From CAYXLI01 sp964464925 (GTDB taxonomy: Bacteria; Acidobacteriota; Terriglobia; Bryobacterales; Bryobacteraceae): 64,000 nt of DNA. The stretch covers positions 1-64,000 of the forward strand of contig CAYXLI010000009.1 in assembly GCA_964464925.1 (NCBI GenBank), given 5' to 3'. Positions 62,319 through 64,000 of this stretch are shown piece by piece. Both the position numbers and the translations under genes were made by a program. The notes under the pieces were generated by a model. The model made no database searches, had not been told where the DNA came from, and saw only the letters and a program-made list of their open reading frames with translations. The number at the start of each line of letters is the position of its first letter. Positions within the stretch are counted from its first letter, which is position 1.

Positions 62319-63358
62319 GCTATCGTGGCAAGCATGCAATCGTTACCGGGGGACTCGGCTTCATCGGCAGCAATCTTGCGATCCGGCTCGTGCAGGAAGG
62401 CGCCGAAGTCACGATCATTGATCCGTCCATTCCGGGCTGCGGCGCGAACCGGTACAACATCGCGCCCATCGAAAAAGATGCCAGAGTACTCGACTGCGAT
62501 ATGCGCGATCTTGACCGCGTTTCCCCAGTGATCGAGAAGGCGGATATCATCTTCAATCTCGCCGGGGAAATCAGCCATATCCACAGCATGCGTTTTCCGG
62601 AGCGCGACCTTGCGATCAACACGGAGGCACAACTGCAGTTCCTGCACGAGTGCTCCCGCGTGCGTCCGGGCGTGCGGATCGTGTATGCGGGTACTCGCCA
62701 GATTTACGGCGTTCCGGAATATCTGCCCGTCGACGAATTGCATCCCATTCGCCCTGTAGACTTCAACGGAGTTCATAAGTACGCCGCGACGATGTACCAC
62801 ATGATGCTGTGGCAGTCAGGGCACTTGGACGCGCTCGTGCTGCGGCTAACAAACATCTATGGTCCGCGAATGTCGCTGGAAGTGCCCTGCCAGGGCTTCT
62901 TCGGCACTTTTGTGCGGCAGGCTTTGGTGCGCGGCTCGATTGAACTATTCGGAGATGGGCAGCAATTACGGGATCCGGTGTTCGTGGACGATGTGGTGGA
63001 TGCATTCTTGCGTGCAGGCCTTTTTGAGAACCCGCAGGAGCGCACATTCAACATCGGTGCGTCGCGACCGGTGTCGCTCGGGTACATCGCCGAAGTTCTC
63101 GTAGCCCAATGCCCCGGCCTGACGATTAGGACTCTACCGTTTCCACAAGATCGTAAACGGATCGATATCGGAAGCTACTACTCGGACCCAGCGCTAAGCA
63201 GAGATGTGCTCGGCTGGGAAGCGCATACCCCGCTGAAAGACGGCCTGCACGCCACACTGCAGTTTTACAGAGAACATCTGCCGCAGTACATAAAGAATCC
63301 GCATAGGCCCGCCGTATGCCCACTACCAGCGCATTCAGCGGCGAAACTGGGGAGCTAA
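62315..63358 (+). CDS. NAD-dependent epimerase/dehydratase (NGxxK variant)
   Basis: The 347-residue extended SDR has ITGG-like VTGGLGFIGSNLAIRL, FNLAGEISH, and YAGTRQIYGVPEYLPVDE. Where most SDRs have YxxxK, it reads VDFNGVHKYAATMYH: Asn at the Tyr position, Lys kept. This is a known variant group of nucleotide-sugar epimerases. It is the last gene of the dTDP-sugar operon and convergent with the flippase. The exact sugar is unknown. Confidence 0.85.
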   Translation: MSYRGKHAIVTGGLGFIGSNLAIRLVQEGAEVTIIDPSIPGCGANRYNIAPIEKDARVLDCDMRDLDRVSPVIEKADIIFNLAGEISHIHSMRFPERDLAINTEAQLQFLHECSRVRPGVRIVYAGTRQIYGVPEYLPVDELHPIRPVDFNGVHKYAATMYHMMLWQSGHLDALVLRLTNIYGPRMSLEVPCQGFFGTFVRQALVRGSIELFGDGQQLRDPVFVDDVVDAFLRAGLFENPQERTFNIGASRPVSLGYIAEVLVAQCPGLTIRTLPFPQDRKRIDIGSYYSDPALSRDVLGWEAHTPLKDGLHATLQFYREHLPQYIKNPHRPAVCPLPAHSAAKLGS

Positions 63359-64000
63359 GCGGCAGCCTGGCGGGCGCTGCGCAACTTCCGGGTCAGCCAT
63401 CCAAACAACAGTTCACGATGGTGTGGTTCCACGCACCAGAATACAGCGATGCCCAGATACACGGCTGCCAGGAGGCCGCCTGCGATGATCAGTTGCGGCC
63501 AGTTTCGACCTGGGATCAGCGATTGCTTCATCCCCCAGGCCAGCGCCACAAGGACCACGGCCAGCGCCACTGCCCGCAGGTAGATTTCCTTTAGGTAGTG
63601 AAAGAAATTGATCGACACGCTCTGGCAGACCAACCACGCCGTGAACATGCCTCGATTCGCAATCATCAGCGTGGCACTCAACCACGCCGCGCCGAAAATG
63701 CCGTACTTCGGCGTAACGACAAACAGTCCGCCAACGAAGAGCACAGCTTCTGCAACCAGTGACCAGGCGTATTTCTTGTGCTTCGCGAGACCGTACAGCA
63801 CGTTCGTCGAGTTGTATTGGCCGGCGATCGCGATGCTCACTGACAGCACGAAGGGGAGAATGAGAGGTCCGCTCCACTGAACGTATAGAGGGCCGACGTA
63901 CAGCTTCAGCAACTCATTTCCGTACACCAGGAGGAAGATGCTCAGCGGCATAAACAGCAACAGCGCGTAACGATTCGCATAGATGCCCATGTTGCCGATC
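63355..64000 (-). CDS. Oligosaccharide flippase (Wzx/MATE-like), partial
   Basis: Only the C-terminal part is in the window: about 215 residues open to the right edge (the frame continues past 64000). It has about six membrane segments, with PLSIFLLVYGNELLKLYVG and VTPKYGIFGAAWLSATLMIA, typical of polysaccharide flippases. It would move lipid-linked oligosaccharide across the inner membrane. It is convergent with and overlaps the epimerase gene by four bases, and it fits the dTDP-sugar genes functionally. Confidence 0.8.
   Translation of the reverse strand, partial: IGNMGIYANRYALLLFMPLSIFLLVYGNELLKLYVGPLYVQWSGPLILPFVLSVSIAIAGQYNSTNVLYGLAKHKKYAWSLVAEAVLFVGGLFVVTPKYGIFGAAWLSATLMIANRGMFTAWLVCQSVSINFFHYLKEIYLRAVALAVVLVALAWGMKQSLIPGRNWPQLIIAGGLLAAVYLGIAVFWCVEPHHRELLFGWLTRKLRSARQAAA

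Noticed and set aside
1..64000. tRNA, rRNA, CRISPR, insertion sequence or prophage
   Set aside because: I looked for cloverleaf-like segments, repeated spacers, transposase motifs and terminal inverted repeats and saw none that hold up.

Overview
The window is 64 kb of densely coded, GC-rich bacterial chromosome. I see no rRNA, tRNA, insertion sequence, prophage or CRISPR array. The gene content points to Acidobacteriota, most likely the Bryobacterales/Solibacter group. The pointers are a Kgd-type multifunctional 2-oxoglutarate enzyme, a secretin with a C-terminal cohesin domain, a small secreted protein with a PFAFEA...LPAGEY core, a DedA-rhodanese fusion, and many four-base ATGA/GTGA/TTGA gene overlaps. 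The taxonomic call is inference from gene families, not from a marker gene.

Layout. 1-11.4 kb: a GT-C membrane glycosyltransferase, rpiB, a CPBP protease, an esterase, a DedA-rhodanese gene with an in-frame TGA, an efflux adaptor, a zinc dehydrogenase, a patatin, a 2H phosphoesterase, and a cytochrome-oxidase assembly set (DUF420, SCO, ctaB). 11.6-17.1 kb: one overlapping run of icd, purE, purK, an NAD(P)-binding protein, a DUF2252 protein and an MgtC-like protein. 17.1-31.6 kb: mostly single genes (J-domain protein, AAA ATPase, DUF4142 protein, M3 peptidase, acetamidase, small secreted protein, sigma-54 activator, APC permease, sugar-isomerase-like protein, PI-PLC-like protein, one unknown). 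This stretch holds the longest intergenic regions, with terminators, repeats and small ORFs. 31.7-40.6 kb: kgd, a B12-dependent methylmalonyl-CoA mutase set with its adenosyltransferase, a NYN-LOTUS protein with ridA, and a stress protein. 40.8-49.6 kb: two pseudopilins and a secretin, smpB, pepA, NDH-2, an M50-CBS protease and a membrane-thioredoxin fusion. 49.7-63.4 kb: a long plus-strand run of a PIG-L deacetylase, a GT4-GNAT fusion, a four-gene ligase-associated DNA repair operon, a YdcF protein and a dTDP-sugar operon. A flippase runs off the right edge on the minus strand.

The genes describe an aerobic heterotroph: TCA enzymes (icd, kgd), propionyl/methylmalonyl-CoA use, NDH-2 and terminal oxidase assembly, plus surface polysaccharide synthesis and type II/IV-like secretion parts.

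The most unusual observation is at 4670-4672. The DedA-rhodanese frame meets a TGA two codons after the catalytic cysteine (Cys-Thr-TGA), then continues undamaged through the rest of the rhodanese domain to a TAA at 4808-4810. A hairpin with a G at the second loop position lies just downstream, as expected of a bacterial SECIS. This is a candidate selenoprotein. A sequencing error or a recent nonsense mutation is the alternative.
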